Shown: in pieces, positions 6,684 through 13,224 of the stretch
How the letters are laid out: each line of letters opens with the position of its first letter
Numbering within the stretch: the first letter of the stretch is position 1
Source of the DNA: Gammaproteobacteria bacterium
GTDB lineage: Bacteria; Pseudomonadota; Gammaproteobacteria; UBA6429; Thiohalophilaceae
Assembly (NCBI GenBank): GCA_011052165.1
Contig: DRJN01000277.1
Span: forward strand, 1-13,224
Length of the DNA: 13,224 nucleotides
Direction of reading: 5' to 3'
Position numbers and translations under genes: made by a program
The notes under the pieces: model-generated
What the model was told of the DNA's origin: nothing
The model's database searches: none
What the model saw: only the letters and a program-made list of their open reading frames with translations

Positions 6684-8057
6684 ATGAGCCAGGGCGCAGA
6701 AGAAAACCACGCTAGTTTGATCGACCGGGCCGGGGTAACCGAGTCACTGGAACTGACGCCTTCGACCGAAAGCGTCTGGATCGAGGTCATTCAAAAAATG
6801 GACTCGGTGTATGCTGATCTGGTGCGCTCTCAGGTCGAACTGGAAGAGAAGAATGCGGCTCTGGAAGAAGCGCAGCAGTTTATCGACAGTGTGCTTTCGG
6901 CCATGACCGATGTGCTCATTGTTTGTGATACCAGGGGTATTATCCAGCAGGTTAATGTTGCACTGGAAAAACTGACCGGCAAACCTGCGAAGGTTTTTCT
7001 ACGACGTTCTCTTAGCGAGTTGTTTAGCCGTGAAGCGGCGGCTATGCTGAAGCAGTTTCCGGAAAAACTCGGTCATGAATCCCTGAACGACTGCGAAGTC
7101 AGCGTGCTCTGCGCCGATGGTTCGAGCGCACCCCTGGCGATGAACTGTTCATCGCGCTATGACCATGAGGGTGCTCTGCTGGGTATGGTTCTGATCGGCC
7201 GGCCAGTCGGTGAATTGCGGCGGGCGTATGATGATCTTAATCGCACTCTCTACGAACTGAAGCAGGCCCAGCAGCAACTGGTGCACTCAGAGAAAATGGC
7301 TTCCCTGGGCCGTCTGGTAGCGGGAGTCGCGCATGAGTTGAATAACCCTATCAGTTTCGTATTCGGCAACATGCATGCACTCAAACGTTACACTTCACGC
7401 ATTAGCGAATATCTGGCTGAGGTCGATGCGCAGGTTGATTCGCCGCCGTTGCAGAAACTAAGACGTGATCTCAAAATTGATCGCATTCTGAATGACATGG
7501 GGCCGCTGGTGGACGGCACGCTGGAAGGCGCCGAGCGGGTCAGCGACATCGTGCAGGATCTGCGGCGTTACTCTGGTGTGCAGAAAGAGGCGTGCAGCCG
7601 TTTTGATCTGCCCGCGTTAATCAGGAAAGCGGTACAGTGGGTGTTGCAGGCCAGCCGGGTAAAGCTGGAAGTAAGCTACGAATTGCCGGACAGTCTTGAG
7701 ATCGAGGGCCACAGGGGACAGATTCATCAAATCCTGGTTAACCTGGTGCAAAACGCGCTCGACGCCATGGCGCAACAGAGCCAGCCAGGATTGCGGTTGA
7801 GCTGTGAAACATCAGGGAATGTTGTCAGGATCCATGTGCTGGATCAGGGACCGGGCATTGCAGAAAAAGATCGGGGGCAAATTTTTGAACCTTTTTTTAC
7901 CCGCAAACCGGTTGGTCAGGGCACCGGACTCGGGCTTTATATCAGCTATGGTCTGGCGCGTGATCTGGGGGGTGATCTGAGCGCGGAAAATCATCCTCGG
8001 GGGGGCGCGTTGTTTACTCTGACGCTGCCGCTTGATGTTGAGGCCTGCGCTGATTAA
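6684..8057 (+). CDS. hoxJ: H2-responsive soluble histidine kinase HoxJ/HupT
   Basis: Sensor-partner kinase, 457 residues, with no membrane segment, so it should act in the cytoplasm on HoxA. Residues about 35-65 form a charged coiled-coil-like helix, followed by a PAS domain (about 65-175). The dimerisation and phospho-acceptor region is EKMASLGRLVAGVAHELNNP, with His217 as the probable phosphorylated residue. The ATPase domain has the N-box NLVQNALDAM (353-362), G1 DQGPGI (387-392), F-box FEPFFT (401-406) and G2 GQGTGLGL (411-418). Its size matches the known HoxJ/HupT proteins. The PAS domain is the part thought to receive the signal from the regulatory hydrogenase encoded downstream. It starts 12 bp after the hoxA stop with AGGA eight bases before the ATG, so it is probably co-transcribed. 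Its last codons are part of a short local duplication (8041-8102). Confidence 0.94.
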   Translation: MSQGAEENHASLIDRAGVTESLELTPSTESVWIEVIQKMDSVYADLVRSQVELEEKNAALEEAQQFIDSVLSAMTDVLIVCDTRGIIQQVNVALEKLTGKPAKVFLRRSLSELFSREAAAMLKQFPEKLGHESLNDCEVSVLCADGSSAPLAMNCSSRYDHEGALLGMVLIGRPVGELRRAYDDLNRTLYELKQAQQQLVHSEKMASLGRLVAGVAHELNNPISFVFGNMHALKRYTSRISEYLAEVDAQVDSPPLQKLRRDLKIDRILNDMGPLVDGTLEGAERVSDIVQDLRRYSGVQKEACSRFDLPALIRKAVQWVLQASRVKLEVSYELPDSLEIEGHRGQIHQILVNLVQNALDAMAQQSQPGLRLSCETSGNVVRIHVLDQGPGIAEKDRGQIFEPFFTRKPVGQGTGLGLYISYGLARDLGGDLSAENHPRGGALFTLTLPLDVEACAD

Positions 8058-8102
8058 TGCCACCGTTTGATGTTTAGGGCTGGGCTGATTAATGCCACCG
8101 TT
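8041..8102. repeat. Near-tandem duplication across the hoxJ stop codon
   Basis: Bases 8041-8067 and 8076-8102 match at 25 of 27 positions with a period of 35 bp; the last 19 bases (GCTGATTAATGCCACCGTT) are identical. The first copy contains the final hoxJ codons and its TAA; the second lies in the spacer. The second copy coincides with the left end of the dyad element that follows, suggesting repeat insertion or slippage at the gene end. Confidence 0.75.
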
Positions 8103-8293
8103 CGTGGTGAGCCCTTCGACTCTGCTCAGGAGAACCTTGTCGAACCATGAACATTTATGCTTCCCATGCTCCGCGTGGGAACCCATATGTAATTCGATTC
8201 GTGAGTTTCGATATGCATTCCCACGCAGGAGCGTGGGAACGAGGGTAAAAACAACACCCTTCGACAAGCTCAGGATGAACGGAATTAATCAGC
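8084..8293. repeat. Nested dyad-symmetric repeat element (about 210 bp)
   Basis: The ends are a perfect 10-base inverted repeat: GCTGATTAAT at 8084-8093 and ATTAATCAGC at 8284-8293. Just inside, both ends carry the same dispersed-repeat type in opposite orientation: CCGTTCGTGGTGAGCCCTTC from 8098 and, on the other strand, CCGTTCATCCTGAGCTTGTC ending near 8282. The left end has its own inner fold (GTTCGTGGT 8100-8108 with ACCATGAAC 8144-8152; TTCGAC 8115-8120 with GTCGAA 8139-8144). Inside these are two TTCCCA-type hairpins, 8161-8169 with 8173-8181 (one G-T mismatch) and 8218-8226 with 8231-8239 (perfect), which form the reverse-oriented relative of the element at 663-748. There is no open reading frame of note. 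Confidence 0.7.
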
Positions 8294-8312
8294 CAATGGC
8301 ACTCAATAATTT

Positions 8313-8432
8313 ATGAGACGATTAATCATGGATATAAAAATGCCCGGCATGTCAGGCTACGCCGATCAGCAGAGTCTTCCGCGTGGGCACAAAAATCGTG
8401 CCCACCCTACCGAGTTGCGGATTCCAGGTTAA
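8313..8432 (+). other. Possible 39-codon leader ORF with a receiver-domain-like start (doubtful)
   Basis: An ATG at 8313 opens 39 codons and stops at 8430-8432, nine bases before the hoxB start. The first 15 residues read MRRLIMDIKMPGMSG, which looks like the phospho-acceptor strand and loop of a response-regulator receiver domain; the rest translates the GTGGGCAC repeat. No ribosome binding site is visible. It could be a scrap of a decayed regulator gene, a translated leader for hoxB, or chance. Confidence 0.15.
8376..8410. repeat. GTGGGCAC/GTGCCCAC hairpin repeat upstream of hoxB
   Basis: GTGGGCAC (8383-8390) pairs perfectly with GTGCCCAC (8398-8405) around a 7-base loop, flanked by CTTCCGC on the left and CCTAC on the right. 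It is the fourth member of the family found at 3269-3435, in the same orientation as the two 48-base copies. It ends 31 bases before the hoxB ATG. The whole 8058-8441 spacer is otherwise accounted for by the duplication, the dyad element and about 80 bp of AT-richer sequence without a convincing promoter. Confidence 0.8.
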
Positions 8433-8441
8433 ATACGTTTT

Positions 8442-9458
8442 ATGAATCGTTCTGATCCCCGACCACTGAATTTATTATGGCTGCAATCCGGCGGCTGCGG
8501 TGGTTGCTCCCTGTCGTTATTGGGCGCTGAGTCACCGGATCTATTTACGACGCTGAGCGCGGCGGGCATCAATCTGCTCTGGCATCCCAGCCTGAGCGAA
8601 CAGGGCGGTGCTGATTTGCACCGCTTGCTGCAAACTATTATCGCGGGTGATCTTCATCTCGATCTGCTGTGTCTTGAAGGCGCCGTGATCCAGGGACCGA
8701 ATGGCAGTGGCCTGTTTCACCGGCTGTCCGGTTCTGAGCGGCCGATGCGTGACTGGATACGCGAGCTGGCGCAACGGGCCGAACATGTTATTGCCGTGGG
8801 CAGTTGTGCGGCCTATGGGGGGATTACGACCGCTGGCGGTAATCCCAGCGAGGCCTGTGGTCTTCAATATGAGGGCGCTAAAAGCGGCGGCCTGCTGGGT
8901 GAAAAATTTCATAGCCTGGCCGGTTTACCGGTAATCAATATCGCTGGTTGTCCCATCCACCCCAACTGGGTGCTTGAAACCCTGTTACAGATTGCGCTGG
9001 CTGATCTCGGCGCCAGTGAACTGGATGAGTTGCAACGGCCACGCAGTTACGCCAACCATCTGGTGCATCATGGTTGTCCGCGCAATGAGTATTATGAATT
9101 CAAGGCCAGCGCTGAAAAGTCTTCCGATCTGGGTTGTCTGATGGAAAACATGGGTTGCCTGGGCACCCAGGCTCATGCCGATTGCAACACCCGTCTCTGG
9201 AATGGTGAAGGTTCCTGTTTGCGTGGCGGTTATGCCTGTATCAACTGCACCGCGCCGGGTTTTGAGGAGCCGGGTCACCCTTTTACCCGAACGCCCAAGA
9301 TTGCGGGCATCCCCATTGGGCTGCCGATCGATATGCCCAAGGCCTGGTTTGTGGCGCTGGCGTCACTTTCCAAGGCGGCGACACCGGCGCGTCTGAAAAA
9401 TAATGCGCACGCTGACCACATCCGGGTCGCGCCGGGCAACAAGGTGAAAGATAAATGA
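8442..9458 (+). CDS. hoxB: Regulatory (H2-sensing) [NiFe] hydrogenase small subunit HoxB/HupU
   Basis: Electron-transferring small subunit of the H2 sensor, 338 residues. It begins directly with the catalytic-type fold (NLLWLQSGGCGGCSLSLLG, Cys19 and Cys22 ligating the proximal cluster) and has no twin-arginine signal peptide, which separates cytoplasmic sensor hydrogenases from membrane-bound uptake enzymes. Further cluster-ligand regions are AVGSCAAYGG, IAGCPIHPNW, HHGCPRNEYYEF, and the Cys-rich block from MENMGCLGTQAHADC to GYACINCTAPGF. The C-terminal tail of about 50 residues after the last cluster region ends in a charged stretch and has no membrane helix; in known relatives this tail is needed for contact with the kinase. 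The ATG at 8442 has only a weak ribosome binding site. The stop overlaps the hoxC start in ATGA. Confidence 0.95.
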   Translation: MNRSDPRPLNLLWLQSGGCGGCSLSLLGAESPDLFTTLSAAGINLLWHPSLSEQGGADLHRLLQTIIAGDLHLDLLCLEGAVIQGPNGSGLFHRLSGSERPMRDWIRELAQRAEHVIAVGSCAAYGGITTAGGNPSEACGLQYEGAKSGGLLGEKFHSLAGLPVINIAGCPIHPNWVLETLLQIALADLGASELDELQRPRSYANHLVHHGCPRNEYYEFKASAEKSSDLGCLMENMGCLGTQAHADCNTRLWNGEGSCLRGGYACINCTAPGFEEPGHPFTRTPKIAGIPIGLPIDMPKAWFVALASLSKAATPARLKNNAHADHIRVAPGNKVKDK

Positions 9459-10903
9459 CTCGTCGCATCATTGGGCCATTCAATCGGGTTGAGGGTGATC
9501 TGGAAGTGCAGCTTCAGATCGATGACGGGCGGGTGTCTGAGGCCTGGGTGGTGTCGCCCCTCTATCGCGGTTTCGAGCAAATACTGCAGGGCAAAGATCC
9601 GCTGGATGCGCTGGTCTATGTGCCGCGGATCTGTGGTATCTGTTCGGTTTCCCAGTCCGTAGCCGCCGCTTATGCGCTGGCCGATCTACAGGAGTTGACG
9701 CCGCCGCCCAACGGTGAGCTTTCGGGCAATCTGATTCTGGCTTGTGAAAATATCGCTGATCACCTGACGCATTTTTATCTCTTTTTCATGCCGGACTTTG
9801 CTCGTGAGATCTATCGCAATGAAGCCTGGTTCCCCGCCGCAGAGGCGCGTTTCAAGGCCATCAAGGGATCGGCCGCCAGACAGGTGTTGCAGGCGCGGGC
9901 TGAATTTATGCACCTGCTGGGGCTGCTGGCGGGCAAGTGGCCACACAGCCTGGCCTTGCAACCGGGGGGTACCAGCCGGGCGATAGAAGTCCAGGAGAAG
10001 GCCCGTATTGTCGCGATTCTGTCAGGCTTTCGGCAGTTTCTGGAGCAGGTTCTGTTCGGCGATTCGCTGGAGAATGTCATCGCGCTGGATTCGGCTGCGG
10101 CGCTGGATAACTGGGCGGCACAGGCGGCGCCTGGCAGCAGTGATCTGCGCCATTTTCTGCATATCGCCGAGGCGCTTGATTTACAGGACCTTGGGCGGGC
10201 AGCCGATCAGTTTATGAGTTATGGCGTTTATGCTGATCAGGGTCAATGCCTGTTTACTGGGGGTACCTGGAACGGTGCGCCGGGCAGTCTCGATCAAACC
10301 CGGATACGCGAAGACATCAGTCACAGCTGGATGCATCAGCAGAATGAGGCGAAACACCCGTTCGATGGTGTGACCCTGCCCTCGATTGACGAGACCGATG
10401 CTTACAGCTGGTGCAAGGCGCCGCGTCTGGACGGACTGGTGGTGGAAGTGGGCGCACTGGCGCGGCAGGTGGTCAATGGCCATCCCCTGATCCGTGATCT
10501 GGTAGCGCAGAGCGGCGGCAATGTGCGTAACCGGGTCGTAGCCAGGTTGCTGGAGATTGCACGGGTGGTGGTAGCCATGGAAGGCTGGGTGCACGCCCTG
10601 CGGCCGAAGGAAGCCTTTTGTCATCATGGCAAAATGCCGGACGAGGCCCAGGGCTATGGCATGATCGAGGCGGCGCGTGGCAGTCTGGGACATTGGCTGA
10701 AAATCAAAAAAGGCCGTATTTTAAACTACCAGATCATCGCGCCTACCACCTGGAACTTTTCACCGCGCGACGCTCAGGGCGCGCCGGGGGCGCTGGAACA
10801 GGCGCTGATTGATGCACCGGTGCGCGATGGCGAAAAGGATCCGGTCTCGGTGCAGCATATCGTGCGTTCCTTCGATCCCTGTATGGCCTGTACGGTTCAT
10901 TGA
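9455..10903 (+). CDS. hoxC: Regulatory (H2-sensing) [NiFe] hydrogenase large subunit HoxC/HupV
   Basis: Carries the Ni-Fe(CN)2CO site of the H2 sensor; 482 residues. The N-terminal metal motif is RICGICSVSQS (Cys60, Cys63) and the C-terminal one DPCMACTVH (Cys476, Cys479). The protein ends exactly at that His482, so there is no C-terminal peptide for an endopeptidase to remove, a hallmark of regulatory hydrogenases. Ile62 (between the two N-terminal ligands) and Phe110 (in HLTHFYLFFMPDF) are the bulky residues reported to narrow the gas channel in oxygen-insensitive sensor hydrogenases. Such sensors turn over H2 slowly and signal to HoxJ. The ATG at 9455 is served by AAGGTG at 9441-9446 and overlaps the hoxB stop; the hoxC stop overlaps the hypF ATG by one base. 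Maturation needs the Hyp proteins encoded around it. Confidence 0.96.
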   Translation: MTRRIIGPFNRVEGDLEVQLQIDDGRVSEAWVVSPLYRGFEQILQGKDPLDALVYVPRICGICSVSQSVAAAYALADLQELTPPPNGELSGNLILACENIADHLTHFYLFFMPDFAREIYRNEAWFPAAEARFKAIKGSAARQVLQARAEFMHLLGLLAGKWPHSLALQPGGTSRAIEVQEKARIVAILSGFRQFLEQVLFGDSLENVIALDSAAALDNWAAQAAPGSSDLRHFLHIAEALDLQDLGRAADQFMSYGVYADQGQCLFTGGTWNGAPGSLDQTRIREDISHSWMHQQNEAKHPFDGVTLPSIDETDAYSWCKAPRLDGLVVEVGALARQVVNGHPLIRDLVAQSGGNVRNRVVARLLEIARVVVAMEGWVHALRPKEAFCHHGKMPDEAQGYGMIEAARGSLGHWLKIKKGRILNYQIIAPTTWNFSPRDAQGAPGALEQALIDAPVRDGEKDPVSVQHIVRSFDPCMACTVH

Positions 10904-13209
10904 TGGCGGGCGAGTGCATTCGGGTCACCGGTATCGTGCAGGGAGTGGGCTTTCGGCCAAACGTGTGGCGGCTGGCGCAGGAGTGCGGGTTGCCGGGGCA
11001 GGTCTGGAATGATGCCGAAGGCGTGTTAATCCAGATCTGGGGCAGCCGCCGGGCGCGGGATATTTTTGTGCAACGCTTACGGGATGAGCCGCCGCCGCTG
11101 GCGGGCATCGAAGACATTGTTCGCACTGCACTGGATGCAGGCGCAGATCTGCCAAAGGATTTTCAAATTGTCGAGAGCCGGGAGGGGGCACCGCATACCG
11201 GGGTCGCGGCGGATGCGGCGACCTGTCCGGAATGCCTGGCCGAGGTGCGGAACCCGGCCAATCGCCGTTATCGCTACCCGTTCACCAACTGCACCCATTG
11301 CGGTCCACGTCTGTCCATTATCAGGGCGATTCCCTATGACCGCGCCAATACCAGCATGGCCGATTTTTCTATGTGTCCGCAGTGTCAGGCGGAGTACGAC
11401 GATCCGGCGGATCGCCGTTTCCATGCCCAGCCCAATGCCTGTCCTGCATGTGGACCACAGATCTGGCTGGAGGATGGCGAGGGTCACCGCCTGTCTGACG
11501 GCGATGTGATCGAGAACGCTGCAAACCTGATCCGTGCGGGTAATATTGTCGCCATCAAGGGACTCGGCGGCATCCACCTGGCCTGTGATGCCGGCAATGC
11601 CGAGGCGGTCGATACGTTGCGCCGACGCAAACACCGCTATCACAAGCCGCTGGCGTTAATGGCGCGTGACCTCGACATGGTTAAATGTTTTGCTGAGGTA
11701 AACGATGCCGAGGCGGCGCTGCTCAATGACAGGGCGGCGCCCATCGTGGTGCTGGATGCCTGCGGTGAGCGGCTGGCGCCTGCGGTTGCACCCGGCCAGA
11801 ACAGCCTGGGTTTTATGCTGCCCTATACGCCGCTGCATCACCTGCTGATGCAAAACATGGAACATCCCATTGTCCTGACGTCGGGTAATCGCAGCGATGA
11901 GCCGCAGGCCATCGACAATCAGGAGGCCCGTCAGCGGCTTGCGCCGATAGCTGATTATTACTTGTTGCATGATCGCGATATCCTTAACCGGCTGGATGAT
12001 TCGGTGCTGCGCATGGCCGGCAGTCAGCCGCGCTGGCTGCGCCGGGCGCGCGGCTATGCACCCCAGCCGATTTCCCTGGCGCCGGGGTTTGCAGGCTTCG
12101 ACAACATTCTGGCCATGGGCGCTGAACTGAAGAACAGCTTTTGTCTGCTACAGGATGGCAAGGGCATTCTGTCTCAGCATATGGGTGATCTGGAAAATGC
12201 CGCCAGCTATCGGGATTATCGCGACAACCTGCAACTTTATCGGCGCCTGTTTGCTTTTCAGCCCGTCGTGGTAGCGCTGGATCGGCATCCTGACTATCTG
12301 TCATCCCGGTTGGGTCGCCGCATGGCTGAGGATGAGGGCTTGCAAGTGATCGAGATCCAGCATCATCATGCCCACATTGCCGCCTGTATGGCGGAACACG
12401 GCTTGCCGCCCGGCGCGGGAAAGGTGCTGGGCGTCGCGCTGGATGGTCTTGGCGTCGGTGACGATGGGACGCTCTGGGGTGGAGAGTTCCTGCTGGCCGA
12501 CTATTGCGGTTTTGAACGTCTGGCGCATTTTCAGCCCGTGCCCATGTTAGGAGGCGCGCAGGCCATACGCGAACCCTGGCGCAATACGTATGCTCACCTT
12601 CTTGATAGCCTGGGTTGGGAGCAGGTGTGCGAAGACTATCCTCAGTTGGAGATCGTTAATTTTTTAAATGATCGACCACTGACTACCTTAGAGACTATGG
12701 CGCGTAAAGGTTTAAACAGTCCGCCAGCTTCATCTGCCGGACGTTTGTTCGATGCCGTGGCGGCGGCGCTCGGTATTTGCCGTGAGCGGGCCGGTTTTGA
12801 AGGCCAGGCCGCTATCGAACTGGAGGCCCTGGCAGCCACATATTTTGAGCAGCAGGCTGATTTTGCCTATGACTTTGAATGTCAGAATAATTGTCTGAGC
12901 TGGGCGCCTCTGTGGTCGGCTCTGCTCAAGGACCTCGCCGATGAAGTGGCGCCGGGAATGATCGCCGCCCGTTTTCATCACACGATTGCCAATGCCGTGG
13001 TTGAAACAGCCGCCCACTTATGTCATCGACATAAAATAGACACCGTCGTGCTCGGCGGCGGCGTTTTTCAGAATCGTTTGCTGTTGCAGCGCAGCAACCT
13101 GTTATTACGTCAGCGGAAACTGCGAGTGCTTTCGCCCGCAACGGTACCCGCTAATGATGGCGGACTGTCGCTCGGCCAGGCCGTGATTGCGCTGGCATCC
13201 TGTCAATGA
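10903..13209 (+). CDS. hypF: Carbamoyltransferase HypF (cyanide ligand synthesis)
   Basis: HypF uses carbamoyl phosphate and ATP to make carbamoyl-adenylate and loads the carbamoyl group onto the C-terminal cysteine of HypE. The 768 residues contain all four parts: an acylphosphatase-like domain (1-92) with VQGVGFRPN and Asn36 in VWN; two zinc-finger modules with Cys108/111/130/133 and Cys158/161/180/183; a YrdC-like domain (about 200-385, KGLGGIHLACDA and TSGNRSDEPQ); and a Kae1-like domain (about 400-765) with HHHAH (487-491), DGLGVGDDGTLWGGEF and LGGGVFQNRLL. The ATG at 10903 shares its A with the hoxC TGA (TGATG). An in-frame TTG one codon earlier is possible but less likely. No clear ribosome binding site is present, so translation probably depends on re-initiation after hoxC. 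The gene is complete. Confidence 0.98.
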   Translation: MAGECIRVTGIVQGVGFRPNVWRLAQECGLPGQVWNDAEGVLIQIWGSRRARDIFVQRLRDEPPPLAGIEDIVRTALDAGADLPKDFQIVESREGAPHTGVAADAATCPECLAEVRNPANRRYRYPFTNCTHCGPRLSIIRAIPYDRANTSMADFSMCPQCQAEYDDPADRRFHAQPNACPACGPQIWLEDGEGHRLSDGDVIENAANLIRAGNIVAIKGLGGIHLACDAGNAEAVDTLRRRKHRYHKPLALMARDLDMVKCFAEVNDAEAALLNDRAAPIVVLDACGERLAPAVAPGQNSLGFMLPYTPLHHLLMQNMEHPIVLTSGNRSDEPQAIDNQEARQRLAPIADYYLLHDRDILNRLDDSVLRMAGSQPRWLRRARGYAPQPISLAPGFAGFDNILAMGAELKNSFCLLQDGKGILSQHMGDLENAASYRDYRDNLQLYRRLFAFQPVVVALDRHPDYLSSRLGRRMAEDEGLQVIEIQHHHAHIAACMAEHGLPPGAGKVLGVALDGLGVGDDGTLWGGEFLLADYCGFERLAHFQPVPMLGGAQAIREPWRNTYAHLLDSLGWEQVCEDYPQLEIVNFLNDRPLTTLETMARKGLNSPPASSAGRLFDAVAAALGICRERAGFEGQAAIELEALAATYFEQQADFAYDFECQNNCLSWAPLWSALLKDLADEVAPGMIAARFHHTIANAVVETAAHLCHRHKIDTVVLGGGVFQNRLLLQRSNLLLRQRKLRVLSPATVPANDGGLSLGQAVIALASCQ

Positions 13210-13224
13210 CATCATTCAGTCGTA

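Noticed and set aside
8297..8312. Sigma-54 promoter (TGGCAC) upstream of hoxB
   Set aside because: The -24-like TGGCAC is present, but the -12 element lacks the required GC at the correct spacing (AATTT instead of TTGCA-like).
10900..10902. TTG as the start of hypF
   Set aside because: The very next codon is ATG and gives a normal HypF N-terminus; TTG would add one residue with no better ribosome binding site.

Overview
All nine complete genes and the one partial gene in this window lie on the + strand. Together they form a [NiFe]-hydrogenase accessory locus: the maturation machinery (hypB, hypC, hypD, hypE, hypX, hypF) combined with a full H2-sensing signal chain (response regulator hoxA/hupR, histidine kinase hoxJ/hupT, and the regulatory hydrogenase subunits hoxB/hupU and hoxC/hupV). 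Every coding assignment rests on visible family motifs. No structural genes of an energy-generating hydrogenase, no hypA, no tRNA or rRNA and no transposase are visible here.

Layout. (1) 1-639: 3' part of hypB, open at the left edge. (2) 640-826: repeat-bearing spacer. (3) 827-3254: hypC-hypD-hypE, joined by 4-bp GTGA overlaps. (4) 3255-3486: spacer with three copies of a GTGGGCAC/GTGCCCAC hairpin repeat and a candidate promoter. (5) 3487-8057: hypX-hoxA-hoxJ, with an ATGA overlap and then a 12-bp gap. (6) 8058-8441: 384-bp spacer packed with repeats, including a nested dyad-symmetric element. (7) 8442-13209: hoxB-hoxC-hypF, joined by ATGA and TGATG overlaps. The last 15 bases hold nothing recognisable.

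How the genes work together. HypF and HypE make cyanide ligands from carbamoyl phosphate. HypC and HypD assemble the Fe(CN)2CO unit. HypX is the family that supplies CO from formyl-tetrahydrofolate when oxygen is present. HypB (with HypA, presumably just upstream) inserts nickel. HoxBC is a cytoplasmic H2 sensor: the small subunit has no Tat signal, and the large subunit stops at its last metal-binding motif, so no maturation protease is needed. It should signal to the soluble PAS-kinase HoxJ, which acts on the sigma-54 activator HoxA to control a hydrogenase operon outside the window. The order kinase-sensor small-sensor large-hypF recalls the Rhodobacter hupTUV-hypF block, while hypCDE-hypX-hoxA recalls the Ralstonia megaplasmid arrangement, so this locus looks like a mosaic of the two.

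Organism. The protein style, moderately GC-rich coding sequence and several dispersed palindromic repeat types (TTCCCACGC...GCGTGGGAA, GTGGGCAC...GTGCCCAC, GATGGGT...ACCCATC, CCGTTC..TGAGC..TCGAA) suggest a proteobacterium, probably a gammaproteobacterium able to oxidise H2 in the presence of oxygen. The class assignment is inference. I do not see a wholly new system; the least ordinary parts are the repeat architectures in the three spacers.
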